Positions 1 to 10,520 of a stretch of 64,000 nucleotides of DNA are shown here, piece after piece. Origin of the DNA: Maritimibacter sp. REDSEA-S28_B5 (lineage in GTDB: Bacteria > Pseudomonadota > Alphaproteobacteria > Rhodobacterales > Rhodobacteraceae); contig LUOO01000040.1 of the NCBI GenBank assembly GCA_001626765.1, positions 1-64,000 on the forward strand, in the 5' to 3' direction. The translations under genes and the position numbers were made by a program. Under the pieces are notes generated by a model, which worked only from the letters and a program-made list of their open reading frames with translations, did not search any database and was not told the DNA's origin. Position 1 is the first letter of the stretch, and the number at the start of each line of letters is the position of its first letter.

Positions 1-300
1 GTCCACGCCGTTCTGGGCGACGAGGTCAGCGTGGACGACGCCGACGCGCAGGCGATCAATCCGCCCGGCTCCGACGCCGAGCCTTTCGCCTCCCCCGGAC
101 CGGCGCTCATCATGCCCGACATCGGCCCCGACCCGGTCGATGGCGACGACACACTGTTGACGCCGGTCGCAACCCGCCTGCGCGCCTTGCGCGCCGCAGG
201 AAAACCACTCCCGACCGCAGCCCTTTCCGCTTTCTCCGCCCGCCTCGCGACCCTTCGGGCCAACGCACACAAAGGCTCCGGCCCGGCCACGCGCCTCTGA
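1..300 (+). CDS. 3' end of an unidentified protein (partial)
   Basis: The reading frame is open from the first base of the window and ends at TGA 298-300, so only the last 99 residues are visible. The segment is rich in Pro, Ala and Asp, with an acidic, probably disordered stretch followed by a short Arg/Ala-rich helix-like C-terminus. I see no catalytic motif and cannot name the family. An internal GTG at 31 is not a convincing start, because the frame is open upstream of it. The gene is followed by tRNA-Pro. Confidence 0.5.
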   Translation, partial: VHAVLGDEVSVDDADAQAINPPGSDAEPFASPGPALIMPDIGPDPVDGDDTLLTPVATRLRALRAAGKPLPTAALSAFSARLATLRANAHKGSGPATRL

Positions 301-335
301 CCGCGAAGGCGATGAAATTTCATGGCCATCAGCCC

Positions 336-363
336 TTGCCACGCCTGCGAAAATCGCTATCTA
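336..363 (+). promoter_or_regulatory. Probable sigma-70 promoter of tRNA-Pro
   Basis: A -35-like TTGCCA (336-341) and a -10-like TATCTA (358-363) are separated by 16 bp, placing the transcription start near 370, just before the tRNA at 375. A perfect 12-bp palindrome, ATGAAATTTCAT (312-323), lies just upstream. This is inferred from consensus and position only. Confidence 0.5.
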
Positions 364-374
364 GGGCCGCACGT

Positions 375-451
375 CGGGCTATGGCGCAGTCTGGTAGCGC
401 GTCCGTCTGGGGGACGGAAGGTCGTAGGTTCGAATCCTGCTAGCCCGACCA
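375..451 (+). tRNA. tRNA-Pro (anticodon GGG)
   Basis: This is a 77-nt cloverleaf with acceptor stem CGGGCTA/TAGCCCG and an encoded CCA end (449-451). The anticodon stem TCCGT/ACGGA carries the 7-nt loop CTGGGGG, giving anticodon GGG at 409-411 (reads CCC/CCU). The T arm contains GGTTCGAATCC. No integration signature, such as a repeated tRNA 3' end or an adjacent integrase, is visible. Confidence 0.95.
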
Positions 452-465
452 TAACACCACCGAAC

Positions 466-490
466 CGCCCGCCCCCTGCAGGGGCGGGCG
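466..490 (+). terminator. Hairpin terminator after tRNA-Pro
   Basis: A perfect 10-bp GC-rich stem (CGCCCGCCCC / GGGGCGGGCG) with loop CTGCA starts 15 nt after the tRNA. The following T-tract is weak (TTCGTGT), so it fits a tRNA terminator but is not a classical one. Confidence 0.6.
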
Positions 491-554
491 TTCGTGTATC
501 TGGCGCGCCCCGGTCCCCGTCGGCCTTGACGCGCAACAAGGGGAGACCGACGCG

Positions 555-1664
555 ATGAGCCTGACGCAACCGACCGGGACCGGCGTTCTCCCATCCCAGA
601 CCCTCCGCCGGATGATCGAGGACGGCATTCTCGCAGCGGCCCCCGGCTGCCCCGAGATCACCGAGGCTCAGATCCAGCCAGCCTCGCTCGACCTGCGACT
701 GGGCACCACCGCCTACCGCGTCCGCGCCTCGTTTCTCGCGGGCGAGGGCCGCACGGTGTCCGACCGGCTCACCGAGTTCGAAATGCACCGCATCGACCTG
801 TCGCAGGGCGCGGTGCTTGAGAAGGGTGCCGTCTACGTCGTCCCGCTCATGGAGTGCCTCGCCCTGCCCGAAGGTATCCAGGCTGTCGCAAACGCAAAGA
901 GCTCCACCGGGCGCCTTGACCTCCTCACCCGGACGATCACCGACGGCGGGGTCGAGTTCGACCGCATCGCCCCCGGCTACCACGGCCCGCTCTATGCCGA
1001 GATTTGCCCGCGCTCTTTCTCGGTGCTCGTGCGCCCCGGCATGAGACTCAACCAGATTCGCTTCCGCGCAGGGCAAGCGGTGCTGACCGACGACGAGCTC
1101 GCCGCCCGCCATGCCACCGAACGCCTCGTCGACGGTCCCGCCGTGATCGACCACGGTCTTGGCTTCTCGGTCGACCTGAAACCCACCCAAGGCGACCTCG
1201 TCGGGTATCGCGCGAAGCCCCATACCGGGGTCATCGACCTCGATCTCATAGGCCACTACGACCCGGCGGACTTCTGGGAACCGATCCACACCCGCGAAGG
1301 CCGGATCATCCTCGATCCCGGCGCCTTCTACATCTTGGTGAGCCGCGAGGCCGTCCATATCCCGCCCGACTGCGCCGCCGAAATGGCCCCCTATCTCGCG
1401 ATGGTCGGCGAGTTTCGCGTCCATTACGCCGGGTTCTTCGACCCGGGCTTCGGCCACGACGCCGCCGGCGGTTCAGGCTCGCGTGGCGTGCTCGAGGTGC
1501 GCTGCCACGAAGCGCCCTTCGTGCTCGAACACGGGCAGGTCGTCGGACGGCTCGTCTATGAACGCATGGCGGAAGTGCCCGAAACCCTATACGGCGCCGA
1601 CCTCAAGTCGAACTACCAGGGCCAGGGCCTCAAGCTCGCCAAGCACTTCAAGGCGCCTGCCTGA
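555..1664 (+). CDS. dcd: 2'-deoxycytidine 5'-triphosphate deaminase, long two-domain form
   Basis: The product is predicted to deaminate dCTP to dUTP, supplying dUMP for thymidylate synthesis in the cytosol. The 369-residue protein is about twice the length of the enteric enzyme (about 190). It has two trimeric-dUTPase-like halves: the first carries NAKSSTGR at about 113-120 followed by the DGG substrate-loop region, and the second repeats the fold with an EFRVHYAGFFDPGFG segment near 280. This tandem form is usual in alphaproteobacteria. The ATG at 555 follows a GGGGAG ribosome-binding site. The gene stands alone, convergent with olsA. Confidence 0.88.
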   Translation: MSLTQPTGTGVLPSQTLRRMIEDGILAAAPGCPEITEAQIQPASLDLRLGTTAYRVRASFLAGEGRTVSDRLTEFEMHRIDLSQGAVLEKGAVYVVPLMECLALPEGIQAVANAKSSTGRLDLLTRTITDGGVEFDRIAPGYHGPLYAEICPRSFSVLVRPGMRLNQIRFRAGQAVLTDDELAARHATERLVDGPAVIDHGLGFSVDLKPTQGDLVGYRAKPHTGVIDLDLIGHYDPADFWEPIHTREGRIILDPGAFYILVSREAVHIPPDCAAEMAPYLAMVGEFRVHYAGFFDPGFGHDAAGGSGSRGVLEVRCHEAPFVLEHGQVVGRLVYERMAEVPETLYGADLKSNYQGQGLKLAKHFKAPA

Positions 1665-1685
1665 CCCGCCGCATGGTCGCCGGCG

Positions 1686-1769
1686 TCTCTGGTTCATAAA
1701 TATCCTCGGGTGTGTTCGAGGGGGCCGACGCCACCCTCGAGTAGGGGGTGTGGGGGGCGGCAGCGCCCC
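1686..1769 (-). repeat. Intergenic element copy 1 (GC hairpin plus GATATTTATGAACCAGAGA)
   Basis: Read on the minus strand, a short GC hairpin (arms GGGGCG/CGCCCC, plus-strand 1754-1769) is followed by GATATTTATGAACCAGAGA (plus-strand about 1686-1704). The same 19 bases occur behind another GC hairpin at 42123-42141. Both copies lie between the 3' ends of convergent genes, here dcd and olsA. Confidence 0.6.
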
Positions 1770-1805
1770 AAGTGCCCCGCGACGGGTCCATGCCCCGGCG
1801 CAACC

Positions 1806-2645
1806 CTACTCCGACAGGGCCGAATGAACCGGCCTGCGCACCGCCGCTTCGCAATATGCCGCCAGCGCCTTGCGGTCCGCGAAATCCGCGACCTGCACCG
1901 GCGCATGATAATGGATCTCGACTCGCCCCTGCCGGAGCTGACCCAGCACCGCCAGCAGATGCGGCCCCAGATCCATGTCACCCCACCAACCATAAAACCG
2001 GTCGTCCCGCCCCTTGGGCGCGCGATAGACCACCGACACCGGCTGCACGCGCATGGTCTCGCGCAATCCCTCTGCAAAAAACGCCGCGAAGAGCGTGGTC
2101 TTGAAGGGCAGCACCCGGCGGCTGTCGGTCGAGGTGCCCTCGGGAAAGAACAACAGCCGATGGCCCAGTGACAGTCGCCGCCGGAACTCCGCGACCTGCG
2201 TCCCTGCCTCGCGCCGGTCCCGCTTGATGAAGACCGTGCCCGTCGCCCGAGCGAGCCAGCCGATGCCCGGCCAGTCGCGCACCTCCGCCTTGGACACGAA
2301 ATACAGCCGCTTGGGCGCATTGAGGACGAGGATGTCGAGCCAAGAGGAATGGTTCGCCACCACGGCGCCTGCGCCTTTCATCGGCTGACCGACCACCCGC
2401 CAGCGGATCCCCAGAAGGGCGAGCGCGAGGATACAGACCACCCGCGTGATCGTCGGCGTGACAGGTCGCCGTTCTCCAGCCAAAAGCCGCTCGATGGGCA
2501 GAAGCACGAGCGTGAGGATCAGCCCGACCGCGAGCACGACGAGAAGCGGGACAAGCCGCAGGACCGCGACGAGCCACCCGCGCGCGGTGATGCCAAGGTC
2601 GGGCGCAGGCCCATCGCTCTGCCACGACGGCCCAGGATCGCTCAC
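1806..2645 (-). CDS. olsA: Lyso-ornithine lipid O-acyltransferase (PlsC family)
   Basis: This is a 279-residue 1-acylglycerol-3-phosphate acyltransferase-type protein with N-terminal hydrophobic segments (about 24-50 and 66-80). The acyltransferase motif I, NHSSWLD (98-104, HX4D), and motif III, FPEGTSTD (167-174), are both present. It starts inside the stop of the upstream gene (ATGA overlap at 2642-2645), so the two are translationally coupled. The partner is an OlsB-type N-acyltransferase, which makes the second acylation of lyso-ornithine lipid the likely role, rather than generic phosphatidic acid synthesis. That assignment rests on context. Confidence 0.82.
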   Translation of the reverse strand: MSDPGPSWQSDGPAPDLGITARGWLVAVLRLVPLLVVLAVGLILTLVLLPIERLLAGERRPVTPTITRVVCILALALLGIRWRVVGQPMKGAGAVVANHSSWLDILVLNAPKRLYFVSKAEVRDWPGIGWLARATGTVFIKRDRREAGTQVAEFRRRLSLGHRLLFFPEGTSTDSRRVLPFKTTLFAAFFAEGLRETMRVQPVSVVYRAPKGRDDRFYGWWGDMDLGPHLLAVLGQLRQGRVEIHYHAPVQVADFADRKALAAYCEAAVRRPVHSALSE

Positions 2646-3424
2646 CCCCGAACCTCCCGGCGGGCGAGCTTTTCGTACATTGCCCGTTGCTTGGGCGGCA
2701 CGAGGGCCAGATCCACGATGATGCAGACATCGGTGGTGTTGAACGGCGTGTCTATGAAAACGCCATCCCCGATCACCCCGCCCAGACGCAGATAGGCCTT
2801 GATGAGCGCCGGCATCTGACGCATCGCCTCCTTCGTGTCGATCGCCTCGGCGGGCATCAGATCTGCGCTTTGGTAGAAGGGTTCCTGCACCCGGCTCCTT
2901 AGCGCCACGGGGGCGAGATGGGCGTGGTGAAGATAGGACAGGGGTTCGCGGATCGCCGATAGATCGGTGCCATGGAAACTCGCCACACCGAACATGACCT
3001 CGATGTCATGGGCGTCCGAGTAATTTAGCAAACCCACCCATAGTTGCGCGAGCGCCGCCCCGCCGCGGTAATCCGCGTGGACGCAGGAACGGCCAAGTTC
3101 AAGGAGCTTGCGTCCCGACGCCTTGAGCGCGGAGAGGTCATATTCGGATTCCGTATAATACCGCCCCGCCTTGGCCGCCTGGTCATCTCGCATGACCCGG
3201 TAGGCGCCGACCGCCTGGTCCCCCACCCTGTTGCGGTCATAAAGGATCAGATGATCGAAATAGGCATCGAACTCGTCGCATTCGAGGCGGGCGTCATGGT
3301 CCACGTCCGGCCCGCTGCCCCCCAGTTCCTCGATGAAGACCTCGTAGCGCAACCGCTGGGCGTCACGGACATCCTGCGCCGTTTCGGCGATGCGAAGCTC
3401 GTATCGCGGGCTGGCTTCGGACAT
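2642..3424 (-). CDS. olsB: L-ornithine N(alpha)-acyltransferase
   Basis: This 260-residue GNAT-fold protein belongs to the haemolysin-like/OlsB family. It is predicted to transfer a 3-hydroxyacyl chain from ACP to ornithine, the first step of ornithine lipid synthesis. Family features seen are the N-terminal DAQRLRYEVFIEE segment, the ELGRSCVH..YRGG acyl-carrier region and a C-terminal DVCIIVD strand. The frame stays open further upstream, but ATG 3424 has GAGGGAG about 9 nt before it and gives the family N-terminus, so it is preferred over 3478. It forms a two-gene operon with olsA. Confidence 0.85.
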   Translation of the reverse strand: MSEASPRYELRIAETAQDVRDAQRLRYEVFIEELGGSGPDVDHDARLECDEFDAYFDHLILYDRNRVGDQAVGAYRVMRDDQAAKAGRYYTESEYDLSALKASGRKLLELGRSCVHADYRGGAALAQLWVGLLNYSDAHDIEVMFGVASFHGTDLSAIREPLSYLHHAHLAPVALRSRVQEPFYQSADLMPAEAIDTKEAMRQMPALIKAYLRLGGVIGDGVFIDTPFNTTDVCIIVDLALVPPKQRAMYEKLARREVRG

Positions 3425-3563
3425 ATGGGCAGGCTCCCTCGTTTCCGGGGTTTTAGGAGCCAGACCAGGCCTTGGCAACCATTCCCCAACCCGGAACGCG
3501 GTCTTTACTCGCGCTCCGGCTGTGATAGCGTCGAATAACTGCGCCTACACCGGAGCAGGAGGT

Positions 3564-3749
3564 TCAATCCTCGTCGAAGACCGGCGTCAGCGAAACCTGA
3601 GAGATATCTATGACCCGCTTGCCCGCATGTTCGAAGTTCACGGTCACCTTGCCGTGGATGTTGGATTGCACCTGCCCAAGGCCCCAGTCCGGTTCCGTCG
3701 GCAGCCGGACGAGCATACCGGGTTCGAGAAGCGAGGAGAGATGGTCCAT
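3564..3749 (-). CDS. DUF3553 family small protein
   Basis: This 61-residue protein starts at ATG 3749 and is hidden inside a longer spurious minus-strand frame. It has the DUF3553 pattern: a short helical start, then a small beta-barrel-like core (GMLVR..P..PDWGLGQVQS...KVTVNFEHAGK) resembling SH3/KOW-type folds. It is divergent from chpT, with 30 bp between the start codons. The pairing is familiar in Rhodobacteraceae, but the function is unknown. Confidence 0.75.
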   Translation of the reverse strand: MDHLSSLLEPGMLVRLPTEPDWGLGQVQSNIHGKVTVNFEHAGKRVIDISQVSLTPVFDED

Positions 3750-3779
3750 GGCAAGCCCTTCGTCGTGGATGGCAAACGG

Positions 3780-4364
3780 ATGAACGACACGAATGACCTC
3801 GTGGCGCTGGTCGGCAGCCGGATCTGTCATGACCTTATCAGCCCTTTGGGCGCGATCGGCAATGGCATCGAGCTGATGTTGCTCGGGGGCAGCGAAGACA
3901 GTCCGGAAATGGCACTGGTGCGCGAAAGCCTCGAGAACGCCTCGGGCCGCATCCGGTTCTTCCGGATCGCCTTTGGCGCGGCGCAGTCGGGGCATGGGGT
4001 AAGGGCGGCCGAGATCACCTCGGCGCTTGAGGATGCGGGGCGCAAGGCGATGATCGACTGGCGGGTGCCCGGCGACTGCCCCCGGCCCGAAACCAAGCTC
4101 GCCTTCCTCCTGACCGCCTGTTGCGAGAGCGCCATGCCCTTTGGCGGCACGATCACGGTAAACGAGGCGGGCGGAATCTGGTCGGTGACAGGCCGTGCCG
4201 AGCGGATGAAGATCAGCCCGGACGACTGGGCGCATCTCACCGGCAAAGGCGGCGAGCTCACCCCGGCCAAGGTCCACTTCGGCCTGGTCCTGCCCGAGGT
4301 TCAGGCGCAGCGGCGCAAGCTGGGGGTCGAGGTCACCGACACCCGCCTGCACCTGACGTTCTGA
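3780..4364 (+). CDS. chpT: Histidine phosphotransferase ChpT
   Basis: The 194-residue protein is the phosphotransferase that passes phosphate from the CckA hybrid kinase to CtrA in the alphaproteobacterial phosphorelay. Its N-terminus carries the DHp-like helix with the phospho-acceptor motif RICHDLISPLG (His17). The degenerate ATPase-like C-terminal domain follows. The frame is open well upstream, but ATG 3780 gives the family N-terminus and clears the divergent DUF3553 gene. ATG 3741 is an alternative that would overlap it. The gene ends 4 nt from proA, tail to tail. Confidence 0.87.
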   Translation: MNDTNDLVALVGSRICHDLISPLGAIGNGIELMLLGGSEDSPEMALVRESLENASGRIRFFRIAFGAAQSGHGVRAAEITSALEDAGRKAMIDWRVPGDCPRPETKLAFLLTACCESAMPFGGTITVNEAGGIWSVTGRAERMKISPDDWAHLTGKGGELTPAKVHFGLVLPEVQAQRRKLGVEVTDTRLHLTF

Positions 4365-4368
4365 GGCG

Positions 4369-5622
4369 TCAGCCCCGAACGGTCCCGTCACCTTCGACGA
4401 TATACTTGAAGCTCGTCAGCTGTTCGGCCCCCACCGGGCCACGCGCGTGCATCTTGCCCGTGGCGATGCCGATTTCGCCGCCCATGCCGAATTCGCCCCC
4501 GTCCGCGAACTGGGTCGAGGCATTGCGCATGAGGATGGCGCTGTCGAGCCGTTGAAAGAACCGCTCGGCTGCAGCGTCATCCTCGGTCATGATCGCGTCG
4601 GTGTGCGAGGACGAGAACTGGCGGATGTGGTCGATGGCCCCGTCGAGATCCTCGACCACCTTGGCAGCGATGATCGAGTCCAGATACTCGGTGCCCCAGT
4701 CGGCGTCGGTCGCGGCAACTGTGCCCGAAAGCCCCTCGCCCGCTCGGACCTCGACGCCCTTTTCCATCAGCGCATTCAGAACCGCCTGACCGAGCGGCAG
4801 CGCGTCGCGGTGGACGAGCAGACATTCCGCGGCGCCACAGATACCAGTGCGCCGGGTCTTGGCGTTGATCACCACGTCCATCGTCTTTTGCGGATCGGCC
4901 GCCTTGTCGATGTAGATATGAACGATGCCCTCGAGATGGGCAAAGACCGGCACCCGGGCCTCGCGCTGGACGAGACCGACAAGCCCCTTGCCGCCACGGG
5001 GCACGATCACGTCCACGTAGTCGGTCATGGTCAGAAGCTCGCGCACGGCTTCACGGTCGCGGGTGGGCACGCGCTGGATCGCGTCCTCGGGAAGACCGGC
5101 GGCCTTTAGCCCTTCGACGAGGCAAGCATGGATCGCGCCCGAGGAATGAAAGCTCTCGGACCCGCCCCGCAGGATGACCGCGTTCCCCGCCTTGAGGCAA
5201 AGCGCCCCGGCATCCGCCGTCACGTTGGGGCGGCTTTCATAGATCACGCCGATCACGCCAAGGGGCGTGCGCACTCGCTTGATGTGCAGGCCCGAGGGAC
5301 GGTCCCATTCGCTCATCACCGTGCCAACGGGGTCGTCCTGCGCGGCAACCGCGCGCAGCCCGTCGCACATGGACCGGATCCGCGCCTCGTCGAGCATCAG
5401 CCGGTCCATCATCGCGGGCGAAAGACCCTTGTCACGACCGAAATCCAGGTCCTTGGCATTGGCCGCGATGATCTCGCCCCGTTTTGTCCAAAGAGCGTCG
5501 GCAGCAGACTCGAGCGCCTGCCGCTTGGCATCCGATGGCGCAAAAGCCAGCTCGCGGGCGGCGGCTTTGGCACGGCGGCCAAGGTCCTGCATCAGCGCGG
5601 GGATGTTCTCTGCGTCTTTCAT
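4369..5622 (-). CDS. proA: Gamma-glutamyl phosphate reductase
   Basis: The product catalyses NADPH-dependent reduction of glutamyl-5-phosphate to the semialdehyde, the second step of proline synthesis. The 417-residue aldehyde-dehydrogenase-like protein has its catalytic Cys in [10 protein letters not shown] and the family N-terminus of helices. A TTG at 5634 would add four residues but lies within the ribosome-binding site (TTGGAGG, about 5 nt before ATG 5622), so 5622 is the start. It sits in the leftward obgE-proB-proA block but is separated from proB by 259 bp, so it may have its own promoter. Confidence 0.95.
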   Translation of the reverse strand: MKDAENIPALMQDLGRRAKAAARELAFAPSDAKRQALESAADALWTKRGEIIAANAKDLDFGRDKGLSPAMMDRLMLDEARIRSMCDGLRAVAAQDDPVGTVMSEWDRPSGLHIKRVRTPLGVIGVIYESRPNVTADAGALCLKAGNAVILRGGSESFHSSGAIHACLVEGLKAAGLPEDAIQRVPTRDREAVRELLTMTDYVDVIVPRGGKGLVGLVQREARVPVFAHLEGIVHIYIDKAADPQKTMDVVINAKTRRTGICGAAECLLVHRDALPLGQAVLNALMEKGVEVRAGEGLSGTVAATDADWGTEYLDSIIAAKVVEDLDGAIDHIRQFSSSHTDAIMTEDDAAAERFFQRLDSAILMRNASTQFADGGEFGMGGEIGIATGKMHARGPVGAEQLTSFKYIVEGDGTVRG

Positions 5623-5773
5623 CGAAGCCTCCAAGTCTATGCGCGTCGTTTATGCCGGATGCGGCCTCAGGTCAAAAGATTGGTGGTGATGGCCATGATC
5701 ACGAGGCCGGATGCCAGTGCGGCGGGGTTCGCATGAGCGGTGCGGCGGCGCGTCCCCGGATTTCGGGATTTTA

Positions 5774-5795
5774 GAATTCCGGAATCCAGGAATTC
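5774..5795. promoter_or_regulatory. Inverted repeat in the proB-proA gap
   Basis: GAATTCC and GGAATTC arms of 7 bp flank an 8-bp spacer, in an AT-richer stretch within the 259-bp gap between the proB stop and the proA start. It could be an operator or a weak hairpin. No convincing -10/-35 pair accompanies it and no gene is seen in the gap. Confidence 0.3.
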
Positions 5796-5881
5796 GTTCT
5801 TCAAATAGCAAAACGTTGGCTTGAGCGGATCGCCGACCCGCCAGGCGTTAACAGATCAAAGTTCCGGCAAGGTTTCGGGCC

Positions 5882-8127
<2,246 letters not shown>

Positions 8128-8634
8128 TCACGGGCGCTCGAGACGGTAGTCGATACCGCCAAGTTTTTCGCCCCTGGCCCGATTCACGGCCGTGTGACGC
8201 CCGACCTCGCGAAAGCCGAGTTTTTCGAGGACACGAGAAGAGGCCGGGTTGTCGGCCCAGACTTTCGCAGTGAGGAAGGGCGCGTCCTGCACCGAAAAGC
8301 CATGGGCGACGAGCGCGGCGGCGACTTCGGTGGCATAGCCCCTGCCCCAGTGGTCCTTGGCGAGAAGATAGCCGATCGCGCCCTCGGCCACATGCGCCAT
8401 GCCCACCGGGTCGTCCCCCAGCAGGACGAGCGCGTAGAACCCAGGCTGATCCAGACGCTCCTCGATCCGGCGGCGGACGTAGGCCGCATCCACCGGATGC
8501 GACCACGTGCCGGTCATCCGGACCACGTCCCAGTCACCCATGACGGCGGCAAGCGCGGGCGCGTCATCCAGCCGCAGCCGGCGCAGGGTAAGCCGGGCGG
8601 TGTCGATCTGGTCGAAGCGCCCGGTGACCGTCAT
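8128..8634 (-). CDS. GNAT family N-acetyltransferase
   Basis: This 168-residue protein is of the RimJ/RimL-type acetyltransferase group: an N-terminal TARLTLRRLRLDDA segment, an acetyl-CoA loop region around HWGRGYATE, and the typical C-terminal NPASSRVLEKLGF. The acceptor is unknown. ATG 8634 lies one base past the stop of the upstream GNAT gene, so the two are co-translated. Such tandem GNAT pairs between rpmA and obgE are common in this family. Confidence 0.82.
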   Translation of the reverse strand: MTVTGRFDQIDTARLTLRRLRLDDAPALAAVMGDWDVVRMTGTWSHPVDAAYVRRRIEERLDQPGFYALVLLGDDPVGMAHVAEGAIGYLLAKDHWGRGYATEVAAALVAHGFSVQDAPFLTAKVWADNPASSRVLEKLGFREVGRHTAVNRARGEKLGGIDYRLERP

Positions 8635-8635
8635 G

Positions 8636-9208
8636 TCAGCGCATCTTCCGGCTGTAGGTCCAGGTTGAGACACTGGCGTTGCGGGCGACCGAGAACGTCT
8701 CGCTGTCGCCCACGTATTCAAAGCCCGCGTTGGTCAGCACCCGCGCCGAGGCCGGGTTGTCCTGAAACACCTCGGCAAAGAGTGTGTCGTTGCCCAGCGG
8801 GTTCGCGGCGACCAGCGCCTGCACCGCCTCAGAGGCGACACCGGTATTCCAGCAGGGCGGCGCAACCCAGTAGCCAAGCTGGCTCTGGTTGCGGTCCATC
8901 CGCGTGAGGCTCACCACGCCCAACACTTCCTGCCCGCGTTCGCCCCCCTCGACGGCGGCACCGTCGATGACCCAGACGTCCTCGGCCCGGTCGGACTTCA
9001 GCGCCCGTTTCACGAAGGCCTCGGTCACGCCCGGCGGCAGCGGATGCGGGATCGAGCGCGTCTCGCACGCCACGCGTTTGTCGCCGGAGTAATGCGCGAG
9101 CAAACCCACGTCCGACAGCCGCGGCGCGCGCAGCACGAAGCGTTCGGTTTCGATGATGGCCTGCTCGGGCCAGTCCAGAGCCTGCATGGATTGTCTTTCT
9201 TGAATCAC
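8636..9208 (-). CDS. GNAT family N-acetyltransferase
   Basis: This 190-residue RimJ/RimL-like acetyltransferase contains ETERFVLRAPRLSD near its N-terminus and NPASARVLTNAGFEYVG near its C-terminus. The usual acetyl-CoA loop is less regular (PPCWNTGVASEAV). The start is GTG 9208, which has GGAGG seven bases upstream. The ATG at 9187 lacks a ribosome-binding site. It is a probable paralogue of the next gene. The substrate is unknown. Confidence 0.78.
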   Translation of the reverse strand: MIQERQSMQALDWPEQAIIETERFVLRAPRLSDVGLLAHYSGDKRVACETRSIPHPLPPGVTEAFVKRALKSDRAEDVWVIDGAAVEGGERGQEVLGVVSLTRMDRNQSQLGYWVAPPCWNTGVASEAVQALVAANPLGNDTLFAEVFQDNPASARVLTNAGFEYVGDSETFSVARNASVSTWTYSRKMR

Positions 9209-9344
9209 GGTCTTTCCTCCTCGAAAGCCGCCGGTCGGAGCCGCTCGTCATAATCGGGCTTCATGACCAAGAGATGAATGTCTTCGGGCGATCCGGCCTC
9301 CCCTCCGTCACGCCCCGGACGACGTGGTCCGGCTGAAACGACTT

Positions 9345-9372
9345 GGGGGACCGGCCTTTGCGCCGATCCCCC
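9345..9372 (-). terminator. Hairpin after rpmA
   Basis: On the minus strand, GGGGGATCGGC and GCCGGTCCCCC form an 11-bp stem (one T-G pair) around loop GCAAAG, 28 nt past the rpmA stop. The T-tract is poor, so it may attenuate transcription into the GNAT genes rather than fully stop it. A second small inverted repeat (CCGGAC/GTCCGG) lies at 9315-9332. Confidence 0.6.
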
Positions 9373-9400
9373 TGATTTTGTCAGACCTCAGGGTCTCGGC

Positions 9401-9670
9401 TTACTCGGCAGCCTCTGCGGCCGGGAGCACGGAAATGAAGGTGCGGCCCTTGAGACCCTTCGAGAACTTCACTTCGCCGTCGGCGGTTGCGAAGAGGGTG
9501 TGATCGCGGCCCATGCCCACGTTCGAGCCGGCCCAGACCTTGGTGCCGCGCTGACGCACGAGGATGTTGCCCGCGATGACGGCTTCGCCACCGTATTTCT
9601 TGACGCCAAGGCGACGGCCCGCGGAGTCGCGACCGTTGCGGGAGCTACCACCAGCTTTTTTATGTGCCAT
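9401..9670 (-). CDS. rpmA: 50S ribosomal protein bL27
   Basis: This 89-residue protein has the bL27 signature: [16 protein letters not shown] at the N-terminus, then [10 protein letters not shown] and [14 protein letters not shown]. The N-terminal arm of bL27 reaches the peptidyl-transferase centre. It is 12 nt downstream of rplU, with GGAGAG before the ATG. Confidence 0.97.
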   Translation of the reverse strand: MAHKKAGGSSRNGRDSAGRRLGVKKYGGEAVIAGNILVRQRGTKVWAGSNVGMGRDHTLFATADGEVKFSKGLKGRTFISVLPAAEAAE

Positions 9671-9682
9671 TTCGCTCTCTCC

Positions 9683-10282
9683 TTATTTCGCCAGAGTTTT
9701 GGCTTCTTCGACCCACTCGGGCTTCACGTTGACGGCCTCGAACGTATCGGGGTCGACTTTCGCGAGGTCCGCGTAGGTGGTGATGCCAGCTTCCACGAGC
9801 TTCTTCTGCATCGCGGGGCCGACGCCGTTGATGGCGGTGAGGTCGTCACCGGCAGCAGCGGTCTCAGCTTTAGCTGCGGCCTTGGGCGCCGCGGCTTTCT
9901 TCGCCGGAGCAGCGGCCGGAGCCGGTGCGGTGCCCGAACGTGCACCGATCGCGGCGGTCACGCCGGATTTGTCGGCACCCGATTCCAGGATGTCGGTGAT
10001 ACGCACGAGGGTCAGTTGCTGGCGGTGGCCACGCTTGCGCTGCGAGCTGTGCTTACGACGGCGCTTCACGTAGCTGATGACTTTGTCCGCTTTGATCTGT
10101 TCGATCACTTCGGCCTGCACACCCGCGCCTGCGACGAGGGGAGCACCGAGGGTCGTGCCGACCATCAGGATGTCGTTGAACTGGATCTTGTCGCCGGCAT
10201 TGGCCGCAAGTTTTTCCACGCGGAGCACGTCGCCCGCCTGGACCTTGTATTGCTTGCCGCCGGTCTTGAGGACCGCAAACAT
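9683..10282 (-). CDS. rplU: 50S ribosomal protein bL21 with C-terminal helix-hairpin-helix extension
   Basis: Residues 1 to about 103 are canonical bL21 ([14 protein letters not shown] start, [16 protein letters not shown] rRNA-binding region). An Ala/Lys-rich linker and a C-terminal helix-hairpin-helix module follow ([15 protein letters not shown] near 145-160), giving 199 residues against about 103 in enteric bacteria. ATG 10282 is chosen because AAGGAAG precedes it and it gives the exact family N-terminus. A strong promoter lies upstream and rpmA follows. Confidence 0.93.
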   Translation of the reverse strand: MFAVLKTGGKQYKVQAGDVLRVEKLAANAGDKIQFNDILMVGTTLGAPLVAGAGVQAEVIEQIKADKVISYVKRRRKHSSQRKRGHRQQLTLVRITDILESGADKSGVTAAIGARSGTAPAPAAAPAKKAAAPKAAAKAETAAAGDDLTAINGVGPAMQKKLVEAGITTYADLAKVDPDTFEAVNVKPEWVEEAKTLAK

Positions 10283-10431
10283 ATGGTCTTCCTTCATGTT
10301 TCCGCATCCTGTGGCCCCGGCATTCCGGCGTTTCGCGGGGTGGTCCCCGGCCTTCGGACAGCGCGTCTTCGAGAGACGTTGTTTCAAAACGTATGACCCG
10401 CACGCGAGTCGCCTCGGGTGCAGGAGCCGCG

Positions 10432-10460
10432 TGTATCAGGGCATTCCTGCTGCAAGTCAA
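10432..10460 (-). promoter_or_regulatory. Sigma-70 promoter of rplU-rpmA
   Basis: Read on the minus strand, -35 TTGACT (plus-strand 10455-10460) is followed after 17 bp by -10-like GATACA (10432-10437). The -35 is preceded by C, as in strong alphaproteobacterial promoters. It implies a leader of about 145 nt before rplU, long enough for autogenous control, though I cannot assign a structure. Confidence 0.65.
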
Positions 10461-10520
10461 GAAAAACACGCGTGTGAACCCGTGAGGGCGCCGCCCCACC
10501 CCCTCGGCTTCGCCGGCGCG

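Noticed and set aside
357-1457. 366-residue minus-strand frame across tRNA-Pro and dcd
   Set aside because: It runs antisense to dcd and through the tRNA, and has no family resemblance; it is a product of high GC.
3564-4391. 275-residue minus-strand frame
   Set aside because: Only the last 61 codons (DUF3553) are credible; the rest is antisense to chpT.
10282-10460. Ribosomal leader structure controlling rplU
   Set aside because: The leader is long enough, but I could not define a conserved fold or binding motif by eye.
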